Shown: positions 50,291 through 59,179 of the stretch, piece by piece
Layout: each line of letters opens with the position of its first letter
Numbering within the stretch: the first letter of the stretch is position 1
Source of the DNA: Streptomyces sp. NBC_01224
GTDB taxonomy: Bacteria > Actinomycetota > Actinomycetes > Streptomycetales > Streptomycetaceae
Direction: 5' to 3'
Length of the DNA: 64,000 nucleotides
NCBI RefSeq assembly: GCF_036002945.1
Contig: NZ_CP108529.1
Coordinates: 5,451,001-5,515,000 of the forward strand
Notes under the pieces: model-generated
What the model saw: only the letters and a program-made list of their open reading frames with translations
The model's database searches: none
Told to the model about the DNA's origin: nothing
Made by a program: the position numbers and the translations under genes

Positions 50291-51666
50291 CAACGGAACC
50301 GACGGGCCGGCCCGTCACCGTGACGTACTGGTTGTCCCACGCCTGGCTCGGCACCCATGTCGAGCCGGGCGTCGCCCTGGACGTGTCCGGCGGGGTCATC
50401 GCGGGCGTCCGCACCGGCGTGGCCACCCCGCCGCCGGGCGCCACCGTGCTGCGCGGGCTCACCCTTCCCGGGCTCGCCAACACCCACTCGCACGCCTTCC
50501 ACCGCGCCCTGCGCTCCACCGTCCAGGTCGGCTCCGGCACCTTCTGGACCTGGCGCGAGACCATGTACCAGGTCGCCTCCCGGCTCACCCCCGATTCGTA
50601 CTACGACCTCGCCCGTGCCGTATATGCCGAGATGGCCCTGGCCGGGATCACCGCGGTCGGCGAATTCCACTATCTGCACCACGCGCCGGGCGGCACCCCG
50701 TACAGCAACCCCAACGCGATGGGCGAGGCGCTGATCGCGGCCGCGGGTGAGGCCGGCATCCGGATCACGCTGCTGGACACCGCCTACCTCTCCGCCGGAT
50801 TCGGCCGGCGCCCCACCCAGTACCAGCAGCCCGACCAGCACCAGTTGCGCTTCTCCGACACCACCGCGGACGCCTGGGCCGAACGCGCCTCCCTCCTCAA
50901 GGGCAGCGACCACGCACTGATCGGCGCGGCCATCCACTCCGTGCGCGCCGTCCCTGCCACGCAGCTCGCCACCGTGGCCGCGTGGGCCGAGGAGCGGCAG
51001 GCACCGCTCCATGTCCACCTCTCCGAACAGACCGCGGAGAACGACGCCTGCCTCGCCGCCCACGGCTGCACCCCCACCCGGCTCCTCGCCGACCACGGGG
51101 TCCTCGGCCCGCGCACCACCGGCATCCACAACACCCACCTCACCGGCGAGGACATCACGCTCCTCGGCTCCTCGGCGACCGGCACCTGCATGTGCCCCAC
51201 CACGGAACGCGACCTCGCCGACGGAATCGGTCCGGCCGTCGCCCTCCAGCGCGCCGGCTCGCCGCTCTCCCTCGGCAGCGACAGCCATGCCGTGATCGAC
51301 CTCTTCGAAGAGGCCCGGGCGATGGAGCTCAACGAGCGCCTGCGCACCCGGGCACGCGGTCACTGGACAGCGGCCGCCCTGCTGCGCGCCGCGACGGTCG
51401 ACGGACACGCCGCGCTCGGCCGGCCCGAGGCGGGCATCCTCGAACCCGGCGCGCCCGCCGATCTGGCGACCGTCGCCCTGGACTCCGTCAGGACAGCGGG
51501 ACCGGTGCCCCGGCTCGCTGCCGAAACAGCCGTATTCGCCGCCTCCGCAGCCGATGTGCGGCACACGGTCGTGGCAGGCCGGCACATCGTCCGCGACGGG
51601 CAGCACACCCTCGTCGGGGACGTCCCCGCAGCGCTCGCCTCGGCCATCGCCGCACTCCACCACTGA
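50281..51666 (+). CDS. hutF: Formimidoylglutamate deiminase
   Basis: A 461-residue amidohydrolase. GTG start overlaps the previous gene by 10 bp. Metal-binding LPGLANTHSHAFHRALR (H-x-H), ITAVGEFHYLHHAPGG, HVHLSEQTAENDAC, and SLGSDSHAVIDLFEEARAMELNERL (Asp) are as in HutF. It turns N-formimino-L-glutamate into N-formyl-L-glutamate and ammonia, the five-step route of histidine breakdown. hutI follows after 143 bp. Confidence 0.93.
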   Translation: MQLTTEPTGRPVTVTYWLSHAWLGTHVEPGVALDVSGGVIAGVRTGVATPPPGATVLRGLTLPGLANTHSHAFHRALRSTVQVGSGTFWTWRETMYQVASRLTPDSYYDLARAVYAEMALAGITAVGEFHYLHHAPGGTPYSNPNAMGEALIAAAGEAGIRITLLDTAYLSAGFGRRPTQYQQPDQHQLRFSDTTADAWAERASLLKGSDHALIGAAIHSVRAVPATQLATVAAWAEERQAPLHVHLSEQTAENDACLAAHGCTPTRLLADHGVLGPRTTGIHNTHLTGEDITLLGSSATGTCMCPTTERDLADGIGPAVALQRAGSPLSLGSDSHAVIDLFEEARAMELNERLRTRARGHWTAAALLRAATVDGHAALGRPEAGILEPGAPADLATVALDSVRTAGPVPRLAAETAVFAASAADVRHTVVAGRHIVRDGQHTLVGDVPAALASAIAALHH

Positions 51667-51809
51667 CCACCCCGCCGCCCCGGAGGCGGCCGGTCCCCGG
51701 ACCCCCGCACGCGTCGCCCCGCAGTCCCGCTGACGGACCGCCGCTCCGGAGACGGCCCACCGGCAGACCGCCGCCCCGCAAGCCGATACACAAGGAGAGC
51801 AGTCGCCCG

Positions 51810-52982
51810 ATGACGACGACCGCCATCACCAACATTGCCGCCCTGGTCACCAACGACCCCTCCCTGTGCGCGGATTCCCCCCTGGGCCTGATCCGGGACG
51901 CGGCCGTCGTCATCGAGGGCGACCGGGTCGTCTGGACCGGTGAGTCAAGCAAAGCACCCGCCACTGACAACGCCGTCGACGCGGGCGGCCGGGCGGCGAT
52001 CCCCGGCTTCGTCGACTCCCACTCCCACCTCCTGTTCGCGGGCGACCGCACCGAGGAGTTCAACGCCCGGATGTCCGGCCGCGCCTACAGCGCGGGCGGC
52101 ATCAGGACCACGGTCGCCGCCACCCGCGCCGCCACCGACGACGAACTCTCTGCCAACGTCGCCCGATACCTCGCCGAGGGCCTGCGCCAGGGCACCACCA
52201 CCTTCGAGACCAAGTCCGGCTACGGCCTCACCGTCGAGGACGAGGCCCGCGCCCTGCGCATCGCCGCCCAGCACACCGAAGAGGTCACCTACCTCGGCGC
52301 CCACATCGTCTCCCCGGACTACGCCGACGACCCGGCCGGCTACGTCGACCTGGTCACCGGGCCGATGCTCGACGCCTGTGCCCCGTACGCCCGTTGGGTC
52401 GACGTCTTCTGCGAGAAGGGCGCCTTCGACGGCGACCAGGCCCGCGCGATCCTGACCGCGGGCATCGCGAAGGGCCTGCACCCCCGCGTCCACGCCAACC
52501 AGCTCGGCCACGGCCCCGGCGTCCAGCTCGCCGTGGAACTCGGCGCCGCCTCCGCCGACCACTGCACCCACCTCACCGACGCCGACGTCGACGCCCTGGC
52601 CCAGGGCACCACCGTCGCCACCCTGCTCCCCGGCGCCGAGTTCTCCACCCGCGCCGCCTGGCCGGATGCCCGCCGCCTGCTCGACGCGGGCGTCACCGTG
52701 GCCCTCTCCACGGACTGCAACCCGGGCTCGTCGTTCACGTCCTCCGTGCCCTTCTGCATCGCGCTCGCCGTACGCGACATGGGCATGACGCCGGACGAGG
52801 CCCTCTGGTCCGCCACCGCGGGCGGCGCCGCGGCCCTGCGCCGTACGGACATCGGCCGCATCGCCCCCGGCGCCCGCGCCGATCTGGTGCTCCTGGACGC
52901 GCCCAGCCACGTCCACCTGGCCTACCGGCCGGGCGTGCCGCTGGTCCACGCGGTCTGGCAGCGCGGCGAACGCGTCGTCTGA
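51810..52982 (+). CDS. hutI: Imidazolonepropionase
   Basis: The start ATG has AAGGAGAG upstream. The 390-residue amidohydrolase has FVDSHSHLLFAGDRTEEFNARMSGRAYSAGGI (metal H-x-H and substrate loop), TTTFETKSGYGLTVEDE, VFCEKGAFDGDQARAIL, HANQLGHGPGVQLAVELGAASADHCTHL, and STDCNPGSSFTSS. All are typical of HutI. It hydrolyses imidazolonepropionate to formiminoglutamate. It is the last gene of the hut operon and is followed by a strong terminator. Confidence 0.96.
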   Translation: MTTTAITNIAALVTNDPSLCADSPLGLIRDAAVVIEGDRVVWTGESSKAPATDNAVDAGGRAAIPGFVDSHSHLLFAGDRTEEFNARMSGRAYSAGGIRTTVAATRAATDDELSANVARYLAEGLRQGTTTFETKSGYGLTVEDEARALRIAAQHTEEVTYLGAHIVSPDYADDPAGYVDLVTGPMLDACAPYARWVDVFCEKGAFDGDQARAILTAGIAKGLHPRVHANQLGHGPGVQLAVELGAASADHCTHLTDADVDALAQGTTVATLLPGAEFSTRAAWPDARRLLDAGVTVALSTDCNPGSSFTSSVPFCIALAVRDMGMTPDEALWSATAGGAAALRRTDIGRIAPGARADLVLLDAPSHVHLAYRPGVPLVHAVWQRGERVV

Positions 52983-53002
52983 CCCGCACAGCACGACGCG
53001 AA

Positions 53003-53033
53003 CGCGCCGCCCGGCACGGTGCCGGGCGGCGCG
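53003..53033. terminator. hut operon terminator
   Basis: A nearly continuous GC-rich inverted repeat, 13 bp plus a short loop (53003-53033), 20 bp after the hutI stop and before the convergent membrane gene. Confidence 0.85.
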
Positions 53034-53070
53034 TCATGTCACAGCAGGGCGAACACGGCCCGACGCGGTT

Positions 53071-53400
53071 CTAGGCCCAGGGGATCCACCCCGGCGCCAT
53101 CCACGTCGCCGCCGCGGCTCCGCACAGAAGGCAGAGCGCCTTGTCCGCCCAGCGGGGCGCGCCGAGCTTGACTGCCGCGTCTGCCGCATCGGCCGTGATC
53201 AGCAGACCGCTGAGGAGGACGAGAGGACCGTCGCTCCAGGTGATCTCCGGGCGGCCGATGGCCAGCCAGCCGACCGCGATGCCCACCAGGCACAGGCAGG
53301 TGTAGAGCGCGCGCGGGCTGGGCCTGGAGCGGAGTTTGTTCCTCGACCGGTGGACGAAGATGAGCGCGAGCTGCGCCAGCAGCGCTATCAGCGCGAACAT
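53071..53400 (-). CDS. Small four-helix membrane protein, partner of the cationic protein
   Basis: A 109-residue protein with hydrophobic segments at about residues 1-16, 33-50, 57-75 and 84-100. The first loop is strongly basic (VHRSRNKLRSRPSPR). No family recognised. It starts 12 bp after the stop of the upstream cationic protein, so the two form one transcript. The layout of a small basic secreted-like protein with a membrane protein behind it resembles bacteriocin plus immunity pairs, which is speculative. Confidence 0.65.
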   Translation of the reverse strand: MFALIALLAQLALIFVHRSRNKLRSRPSPRALYTCLCLVGIAVGWLAIGRPEITWSDGPLVLLSGLLITADAADAAVKLGAPRWADKALCLLCGAAAATWMAPGWIPWA

Positions 53401-53412
53401 TGTGGACGGCTC

Positions 53413-53766
53413 CTAGAACTTGCAGGCATTCTGGATGGCGGAGATGCCGAGGAGCGCTGCGATGGCCTTGCGGTGTGTCGAGGTCATCTTCCGGCGCTTG
53501 GTGTAGGTGCGGATGAGGTTCGCCGTCTTCTTGACGCCGATCCGCTTCACCAGCCGGATGGCGGTCAGCACACGTGCCGAGGAGCCTACCGGCGTCAAGG
53601 CGGCGATGACGCCGGCGATGGCCGCCGCGCACTTGGTGATCTTCCACGTGGTCGACCAGAACCCGGGGTCGATCACGATGGGGAAGGCGCCGGCCGAGGA
53701 GAACTCGACTTCCTGGACGATCTTGCCCGCCCCCGGCATCAGCCGTGGGGGCGGGCCCTTCCACAA
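53413..53766 (-). CDS. Small cationic two-cysteine protein
   Basis: A 117-residue protein with GTG start; ATG 53739 is an alternative without a clear ribosome site. The first ~40 residues are neutral to acidic. From residue 40 the protein is strongly basic and amphipathic: WKITKCAAAIAGVIAALTP, then ARVLTAIRLVKRIGVKK and RTYTKRRK, ending AALLGISAIQNACKF. Cys46 and Cys115 are the only cysteines and bracket this segment, as if to close it with a disulfide. No classical signal peptide. It follows the sigma gene by 22 bp on the same strand. Function unknown; a saposin-like antimicrobial or toxin is a possibility. Confidence 0.6.
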   Translation of the reverse strand: MWKGPPPRLMPGAGKIVQEVEFSSAGAFPIVIDPGFWSTTWKITKCAAAIAGVIAALTPVGSSARVLTAIRLVKRIGVKKTANLIRTYTKRRKMTSTHRKAIAALLGISAIQNACKF

Positions 53767-53788
53767 GTCCGGCGTACGGTACGCCCGT

Positions 53789-54757
53789 TCACTCCTCCAG
53801 GGTCAGTCCCTTGCGGAGTCTGACCAGCGTGCGGGAGAGCAGCCGGGACACGTGCATCTGCGAGATGCCCAGCTCCTCACCGATCTCCGACTGCGTCATA
53901 TTGGCGACGAACCGGAGCGAGAGGATGCGGCGTTCGCGCCCCGGCAGGGACGCGATCATCGGCTTCAGGGACTCGACGTACTCGATGCCTTCGAGTCCGT
54001 GGTCCTCGTAGCCGATGCGGTCCGCCAGCGCGCCCTCGTGGTCGTCCTCCTCGGGCTTGGCATCCAGCGAACTCGCGGTGTACGCGTTGCTCGCGGCCAT
54101 GCCCTCGACGACCTCGTCGTTACTGATGCCGAGGCGGTCGGCGAGCTCGCCCACAGTGGGTGAACGATCCAGCTTCTGGGCGAGCTCGTCGCCCGCCTTG
54201 GCCAGGTCGAGCCGCAGCTCCTGCAGCCGGCGCGGTACGCGCACGGACCAACTGGTGTCGCGGAAGAAGCGCTTGATCTCGCCGACGATGGTCGGCATCG
54301 CGAACGTCGGGAACTCCACGCCCCGGCTGAGCTCGAAGCGGTCGATCGCCTTGATCAGGCCGATGGTGGCGACCTGGATGATGTCCTCCATCGGTTCGCT
54401 GCGGGAGCGGAACCGGGAGGCGGCGAACTTGACCAGGGCCAGGTTCAGTTCGACGAGCGTATTGCGGACGTACGAGTACTCGTGGGTGCCCTCTTCGAGG
54501 GATTCGAGTCGCGCGAAGAGCGTCTTCGACAGGGCCCTGGCGTCCAGCGGCCCCACTTCGTCGTAGGGCGGGATCTCGGGAAGTCCTTCGAGACCGTCGG
54601 TGACGCCGTAGTTGTCGACGCTGTCGACGGCGGTGCTGCTGGTGCTGCTACGCGTGCCGTCTCCGGCGTTCGCGGCAGGGGAGTCTGAGTGGGTCAGTCC
54701 CTGAGGACATGCTGACGTCGCGTCGTGGGTACGCGGTCCGTCGAGCCGGGGTGACAT
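53789..54757 (-). CDS. sigI: SigB/SigF-family sigma factor (SigI-like)
   Basis: The start at 54757 is chosen for GGAGG six bases upstream. The 322-residue product has a disordered Ser/Thr-rich N-terminus, then region 2 (RNTLVELNLALVKFAASRFRSRSEPMEDIIQVATIGLIKAIDRFELSRGVEFPTFAMPTIVGEIKRFFRD), region 3 and region 4 (SLPGRERRILSLRFVANMTQSEIGEELGISQMHVSRLLSRTLVRLRKGL). This is the sigma-B/F/G type of Streptomyces. The neighbours, a STAS protein and an HATPase anti-sigma factor, match the sigI-arsI-prsI locus of S. coelicolor from memory. Controlled by partner switching. The symbol rests on that synteny. Confidence 0.85.
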   Translation of the reverse strand: MSPRLDGPRTHDATSACPQGLTHSDSPAANAGDGTRSSTSSTAVDSVDNYGVTDGLEGLPEIPPYDEVGPLDARALSKTLFARLESLEEGTHEYSYVRNTLVELNLALVKFAASRFRSRSEPMEDIIQVATIGLIKAIDRFELSRGVEFPTFAMPTIVGEIKRFFRDTSWSVRVPRRLQELRLDLAKAGDELAQKLDRSPTVGELADRLGISNDEVVEGMAASNAYTASSLDAKPEEDDHEGALADRIGYEDHGLEGIEYVESLKPMIASLPGRERRILSLRFVANMTQSEIGEELGISQMHVSRLLSRTLVRLRKGLTLEE

Positions 54758-54959
54758 GATCGCCTCCATCGTTCTCGGCATATGGCTGCCGATGCCCATA
54801 CGTGTTTCCTGCGGTGAAGCGGCGCCTCCAAAGCCGGCCGTGTTTTGGGTGTCCCCCTACCCTTACCCGGTTCGGACGGGCAGTTACAAGCTCCAATTGA
54901 GGCTATATGTCCGATATGTTGGGGTCTTCGGGTACCGCGTGGCGTACGGAACGCGTACT

Positions 54960-54985
54960 GTTTCAAGAACGTCAGCGACGGCTAC
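54960..54985 (+). promoter_or_regulatory. Sigma-B-type promoter candidate for the STAS/anti-sigma genes
   Basis: GTTTC (54960-54964) and GGCTAC (54980-54985) are 15 bp apart, near the sigma-B-type consensus. A better -10 box GGGTAC also occurs at 54930-54935 but with no matching -35. Autoregulation of the regulators by the sigma factor is plausible. Confidence 0.35.
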
Positions 54986-55040
54986 AACGAATCTGCGCAC
55001 GCTGAGACGCAGGCAGTGACGACGGCGAAGAGGGACGGGC

Positions 55041-55409
55041 ATGGACCGCGGGACGGTCGGCAGTGCGAACCGGGGTCGGCTTCAGGTCGAGACCCGTACC
55101 GAGGGGTGCAGCGAGGTCGTGACGCCGGTGGGTGAGCTGGATCACCACACGGCGGATCTGCTGCGGGAACCCCTGGAGAGCGCGGTCGAGCAAGGGCGAG
55201 TACGCCTGGTGGTCGACTGCTCGCGACTCGAATTCTGTGATTCCACCGGGCTCAATGTGCTGCTCGGTGCCCGCCTCAAGGCGGAGGCGGCCGGGGGAGG
55301 GGTCCATTTGGCCGGAATGCTGCCGGTGGTGGCGCGGGTCTTCGAGATCACCGGGGCCGAGGCGGTCTTCACCGTCCACGACTCCCTGGAAGCGGCCCTG
55401 GACGCCTGA
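55041..55409 (+). CDS. STAS anti-anti-sigma factor (PrsI-like)
   Basis: A 122-residue STAS protein. The start is VGELDHHTADLLREPLESAVEQGRVRLVVDCSRLEFCDSTGLNVLLGARLKAEAAGGGVHLAGM; the Ser in CDSTGLN is the phosphorylation site. It should bind the anti-sigma factor when unphosphorylated and free the sigma factor. Divergent from the sigI-like gene. The kinase gene follows 192 bp later. Confidence 0.9.
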   Translation: MDRGTVGSANRGRLQVETRTEGCSEVVTPVGELDHHTADLLREPLESAVEQGRVRLVVDCSRLEFCDSTGLNVLLGARLKAEAAGGGVHLAGMLPVVARVFEITGAEAVFTVHDSLEAALDA

Positions 55410-55601
55410 TCGTGGCGCGTTCCGCGGCCCCGGGTGCCTCATGTGTTGCCCGTGTCACGCGATCCGCGTAGACGAATTGGGTGTTGTCACGATTCGGCCG
55501 GGCAGGAGACACCCGGCGGAGTCGTGGGCGGCCCGCGCACTCTGTATCTGTATTTGTAACTGATCAATGGCGACATGGTGAATCGGTGAGGTGAAGCGCT
55601 G

Positions 55602-56123
55602 ATGAGCACCACCCGGCAGCATCCGCCGGGCGACCGCGGCCGCGAGCCGGAGGGCGCCGGCGTGGGCGCACCCGCGGACGCGGGCGCCGGCGCGGCCTCC
55701 CCCGAGACGGTCGAGCGGCAGTGGCGCACGTTGTCGCTGCGGGGAGTCGGCGGCATCGTGCCGACGGCCCGCGACTTCGCCCGCCAGGCGCTTCACGACT
55801 GGGGCTGGCTCCCTGCGACGAGCGCCGACGGGCGGGCCGCCGCCGAGGACGTCCTGCTGGTCGTCTCCGAGCTGGTCACCAACGCCTGTCTGCACGCGGA
55901 CGGTCCCGAGGAACTGCGTATCGCCTGCACGGCGAAGGTGCTGCGGGTGGAGGTCGTCGACGGGGGTGCGGGACAGCCCGCACCGCGCACCCCGCACCGG
56001 GCCGGCCGGCCCGGCGGGCACGGCATGTTCATCGTGCAGCGGCTCTGCCTGGACTGGGGCGTCCTGCGGGTGGCGGGCCGAGCAGGTAAAACCGTCTGGG
56101 CGGAGCTGGCCGCCCCCGCGTAG
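55602..56123 (+). CDS. HATPase anti-sigma factor (ArsI-like)
   Basis: A 173-residue protein. The N-terminal ~45 residues are low complexity. The GHKL ATPase follows: N-box VLLVVSELVTNACLHA, G1 box VEVVDGGAGQPAPRTPHRAGRPGGHGMFIVQRLCLDWGVLRV, and TVWAELAAP at the end. This is the RsbW/SpoIIAB-like anti-sigma kinase type. It would sequester the sigma factor and phosphorylate the STAS protein. An intrinsic terminator follows. Confidence 0.9.
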   Translation: MSTTRQHPPGDRGREPEGAGVGAPADAGAGAASPETVERQWRTLSLRGVGGIVPTARDFARQALHDWGWLPATSADGRAAAEDVLLVVSELVTNACLHADGPEELRIACTAKVLRVEVVDGGAGQPAPRTPHRAGRPGGHGMFIVQRLCLDWGVLRVAGRAGKTVWAELAAPA

Positions 56124-56171
56124 CCGCTGATTCGGGACGTGGGGGCGCATGGCCCCGTATTTGCACCTTTG

Positions 56172-56204
56172 AAGAGCGCGCCGGATCGGCGCGCTCTTTG
56201 TCTT
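56172..56204 (+). terminator. Intrinsic terminator after anti-sigma gene
   Basis: AAGAGCGCGCC (56172-56182) pairs with GGCGCGCTCTT (56188-56198) around a 5-nt loop, followed by TGTCTT. An unusually classic rho-independent terminator for this genome. Confidence 0.85.
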
Positions 56205-56313
56205 CCCTCCACAAGGCCCCGGGCGTACCTTGAGCGCCGATCTGATGTGTCGTCAGTAACTTGCGTCGGTGAGAGACGGCGCACGGCGACTTCCGGCATG
56301 AGGGGAACTCAAG

Positions 56314-56982
56314 GTGTCCTACCAGAAGCGAACAGCTCTCGCGCTGGCGTCCGCGCTGGCGGGCACGGTGGTGCTGATGGCCGCGCCCGCCGCCCACGCC
56401 ACGGTCGTGGACGTCGACTACCAGTGCAAGACCCCGATCGGGGACAAGAGTGCCGTGTCTCCCATCGACATCAAGAGTGTCAAGAGCGGCGGCGGCTACA
56501 AGCTCACGATGTCCTTCCAGAAGGGCGTCTCGTCCAGCCCCGTCGAACTGGGCAAGGGTGCGATGAACCCCAGCGCGGTCATCAAGGTGGGGGGTGCGGA
56601 CTCGGGCCGGGTCCAGGTCTCCGGTGCGCCGAACTCCGCTGCCATCCCCGCCAACACCCCCATCAAGATCAGTGACCTGTCGGGTACGTACACCCCCAGG
56701 AAGAGCGGCAAGGTCGACTTCACCGCCGGTGTGCTGACCATCAAGGCGCTGGGTACGACCACGACCTGCACCCCCTCCAACAACCCGGGGCCGTCGCTCC
56801 AGCTCGATGTGACGGCCGCGGGCAACGCGCAGAGCACCCTGGACAACGGCGGGCAGCTACCGAAGACCGGTCCGCTCGACTCGGCCGTGGCGCTCGGCAC
56901 GCTCGGCGGCACGGTGTTGCTGACCGGTGCGGCCGGGGTGCTCTGGCTGACCAGGCGCGGGCAGGGAGCCGTGCGCCGATAG
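56314..56982 (+). CDS. Secreted LPxTG-type surface protein
   Basis: A 222-residue protein with GTG start. Signal peptide (residues 1-30, ending PAAHA), then a single beta-rich domain (VDVDYQCKTPIGDKSAVSPIDIKSV, SVVIKVGGADSGRVQVSG-type repeat, ISDLSGTYTPRKSGKVDFTAGVLTIKA). The C-terminus has LPKTG, a hydrophobic helix (DSAVALGTLGGTVLLTGAAGVLWL) and RRGQGAVRR, a complete sortase signal. The domain is homologous to both halves of the last protein of the operon. It is likely wall-anchored. Confidence 0.85.
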   Translation: MSYQKRTALALASALAGTVVLMAAPAAHATVVDVDYQCKTPIGDKSAVSPIDIKSVKSGGGYKLTMSFQKGVSSSPVELGKGAMNPSAVIKVGGADSGRVQVSGAPNSAAIPANTPIKISDLSGTYTPRKSGKVDFTAGVLTIKALGTTTTCTPSNNPGPSLQLDVTAAGNAQSTLDNGGQLPKTGPLDSAVALGTLGGTVLLTGAAGVLWLTRRGQGAVRR

Positions 56983-57074
56983 GGCGTTTCCTCCGGTCCT
57001 CCGGATCGGGCCGGATCCGGAAGAAAGGCCCCGGCCCCACGATCCCGCCGCCGTCACGCACCAGGGAGCTGCCC

Positions 57075-58070
57075 ATGCCGTCGCCGACCGGCCACGCCGC
57101 CCGACTCGTCCTCGCCGTACTGCTGTTCACCTTCGCCATGACTCCGGTGGCCGGTGCCGCGGCCCGGAGGCCGACGCCGGCGAGCGCCGCGTCGTGGACG
57201 GCGCAGCCCGCGGTGAGCGGTTCCGGCATGGACGGCGGCAGACCGTACTTCTATCTGGAGGGCCCGCCCGGCACCGTTCTCCAGGACCGGCTCTCCGTCA
57301 CCAACTCCGGTACGGCCCCGGTCACCGTGCGGCTGCGTGGCGCCGACGCGTACAACGCCGAGGGCGGCGACTTCGCGGTGCGCGGTGGCAAGGGCTCCAC
57401 CGGGACCGGTGCCTGGCTGCGAACCGCCGCCGCCGAGGTGACCGTGCCGGCCCGCACCCGCGCCGATGTGCCGTTCTCCGTCACGGTGCCGACAGGCGCG
57501 ACGCCCGGCGACCACCCCGGTGCGATCGTCGTGCGGAGCGGCGACCGCTCGGTGGGCGTACGGGTCCAACTGCGGGTCGGCGGGCCGACGCTGGCCGCGC
57601 TCACCGTCGAGGACGTCACCGTGTCCGGGCAGACCATCCACTACACGCTGGTCAACCGCGGCAACACGGAGCTGGCGCCGCGGATCACCGTCGCCGCCGA
57701 CGGAGTGTTCGGGACGCTGCTGCGGCGCGAGGCGCGCACGCTGCCGGTGGAGCTGCTGCCCGGACAGCGCGTCAGGCTCAGCGAACCGTGGCGGGATGCC
57801 CCGGCCCTCGACTCGGTGACCGTACGGCTGCGCGTCACGGCGGCGGGCGGCGCGCACAGCGAGGCGACGGCCCGTGCGGCCTTCGTCCCGTGGGCGCCGG
57901 TGACCGGCGGCGCACTGCTGCTCCTGGCCGCCGTCGCCGCGGGCGGGTACGCGTACCGGCTCCGGCGCTCACGCAGACGGCCACCGGACGACGGCGGGCC
58001 CGGACAGTTCTCGGGCGATCAACGGCACTCGGAGAGAAGACACTTGGTGAAGGCGGGAGCGGAATCGTGA
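57075..58070 (+). CDS. Membrane-anchored DUF916/WxLIP-like protein
   Basis: A 331-residue protein with a signal peptide (residues 1-28). Two beta-sandwich domains follow. The first (about 50-190) has GPPGTVLQDRLSVTNSGTAPVTVRLRGADAYN and DVPFSVTVPTGATPGDHPGAIVVRSGDRSVGVRVQLRVGG, the pattern of DUF916, the WxL-protein peptidoglycan-binding domain. The second covers about 190-275. A transmembrane helix (TGGALLLLAAVAAGGYAYRL) and a basic cytoplasmic tail end the protein. In Firmicutes such proteins hold WxL proteins at the surface. It overlaps the next gene by 4 bp. Confidence 0.8.
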   Translation: MPSPTGHAARLVLAVLLFTFAMTPVAGAAARRPTPASAASWTAQPAVSGSGMDGGRPYFYLEGPPGTVLQDRLSVTNSGTAPVTVRLRGADAYNAEGGDFAVRGGKGSTGTGAWLRTAAAEVTVPARTRADVPFSVTVPTGATPGDHPGAIVVRSGDRSVGVRVQLRVGGPTLAALTVEDVTVSGQTIHYTLVNRGNTELAPRITVAADGVFGTLLRREARTLPVELLPGQRVRLSEPWRDAPALDSVTVRLRVTAAGGAHSEATARAAFVPWAPVTGGALLLLAAVAAGGYAYRLRRSRRRPPDDGGPGQFSGDQRHSERRHLVKAGAES

Positions 58071-59179
58071 CTGGACAGCCCGGACCGGCATCACTCCGGA
58101 GCGGCAGCCACCGGTGGGCGGCCGCGCTGCTCGGCGCCCTGCTGCCCGCCCTGCTGATGCTCTCCACCACCGGTGCCGACGCGGCGGGTACGAGGGCCGC
58201 GGACGCGAAGCCGGTGATCACCCTCTCCAAGCAGCAGGCGGGCAAGGGTGGTGACATCACCGTCAAGGGCAGCGGCTGGCGCCCGAACGCGCTGCTGATG
58301 ATGCTGATCTGCGGGCAGGCCACGCCGGACCGCGGTGTGATCGGCGGCACCAACTCCTGCGCCAATGCCGAGGGCCGTGCCGTCACCACCGGCACCGAGG
58401 GCGACTTCAGCAAGAAGATGCCGGTCGCCGAGCCGCCCGCACCCTGCCCCTGTGTGGTTCATGTGGCCACCGTCACCGGGGAACACGCCACCGCCGACGC
58501 CGTGTTCGTCGTCGCCGGCCACCCGGTCGCCGCGCTGCCGAAGGAGAGCGAGGGGGGCAGGCTCGCGGTGCTGGCCACCACCCGGCTCGAGGGCGACAGC
58601 GGAATCCTCACCTGGTTCGGCGCCCCGCCCTCCCGGCAACTGGTCTTCACCGTGGGCAACCTGGGCTCCGCTCCCGTCAAGGACCCGGTCTTCCGGATCG
58701 GCACCGCGCACGGCGTCTTCGCCCCGCAGTGGGAGGAGCAGCAGTGGCGCGGCACCATCGAGTCCGGTCGCAAGGCGCAGATCAAGCTGCCGGTCGAACT
58801 GACGGCGGGCGCCCACGGTGACTACCAGGTCTCGCTGAAGTACGGCAGCAAGGTGCTGGCCGAGCAGCCGTGGGGGGTCGGCCGCCCCTGGGGAGTCACG
58901 CTCTTCTGGATCCTGCTCTGCGTCGTCGTACCGGCCGCCGTGTTCCGGATCGGCATGGCGATCGTCGACAGAGTACGTCCCCGCACCTCGCGCACCCCGG
59001 TCCGTGCCGGGCGCCACCCGCAACTGGCCGATGTGACCGCCAGGCTCCCGAAGCTGCGACGCGCACCGGGGCCCGCCGAGAGCCCCGCGGCAGCGCCCGT
59101 CACCACGGCCGCTCTGCCATGGTTCACACCCGATTCCGCACCGTCAGAGAACAGACCGACGACGAAGGGACATTCGTGA
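58067..59179 (+). CDS. Secreted neocarzinostatin-like/Ig-fold membrane-anchored protein
   Basis: A 370-residue protein with GTG start overlapping the previous stop. Signal peptide to about residue 40, then a small beta domain (ITLSKQQAGKGGDITVKGSGWRPNALLMMLICGQATPDRG) with paired Cys, resembling the neocarzinostatin fold. A second domain is LVFTVGNLGSAPVKDPVFRIGTAHGVF. One transmembrane helix (VTLFWILLCVVVPAAVFRIGMAIV) is followed by a basic, Pro-rich cytoplasmic tail. It is coupled to both neighbours, so all three should form one complex. Confidence 0.75.
   Translation: MTGQPGPASLRSGSHRWAAALLGALLPALLMLSTTGADAAGTRAADAKPVITLSKQQAGKGGDITVKGSGWRPNALLMMLICGQATPDRGVIGGTNSCANAEGRAVTTGTEGDFSKKMPVAEPPAPCPCVVHVATVTGEHATADAVFVVAGHPVAALPKESEGGRLAVLATTRLEGDSGILTWFGAPPSRQLVFTVGNLGSAPVKDPVFRIGTAHGVFAPQWEEQQWRGTIESGRKAQIKLPVELTAGAHGDYQVSLKYGSKVLAEQPWGVGRPWGVTLFWILLCVVVPAAVFRIGMAIVDRVRPRTSRTPVRAGRHPQLADVTARLPKLRRAPGPAESPAAAPVTTAALPWFTPDSAPSENRPTTKGHS

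Noticed and set aside
54841..54900. Sigma-B-type promoter for the sigI-like gene on the minus strand (GGGTAA/GGGTAG boxes)
   Set aside because: The -10-like boxes lack a properly spaced GNNT -35 element, so it was not listed as a feature.
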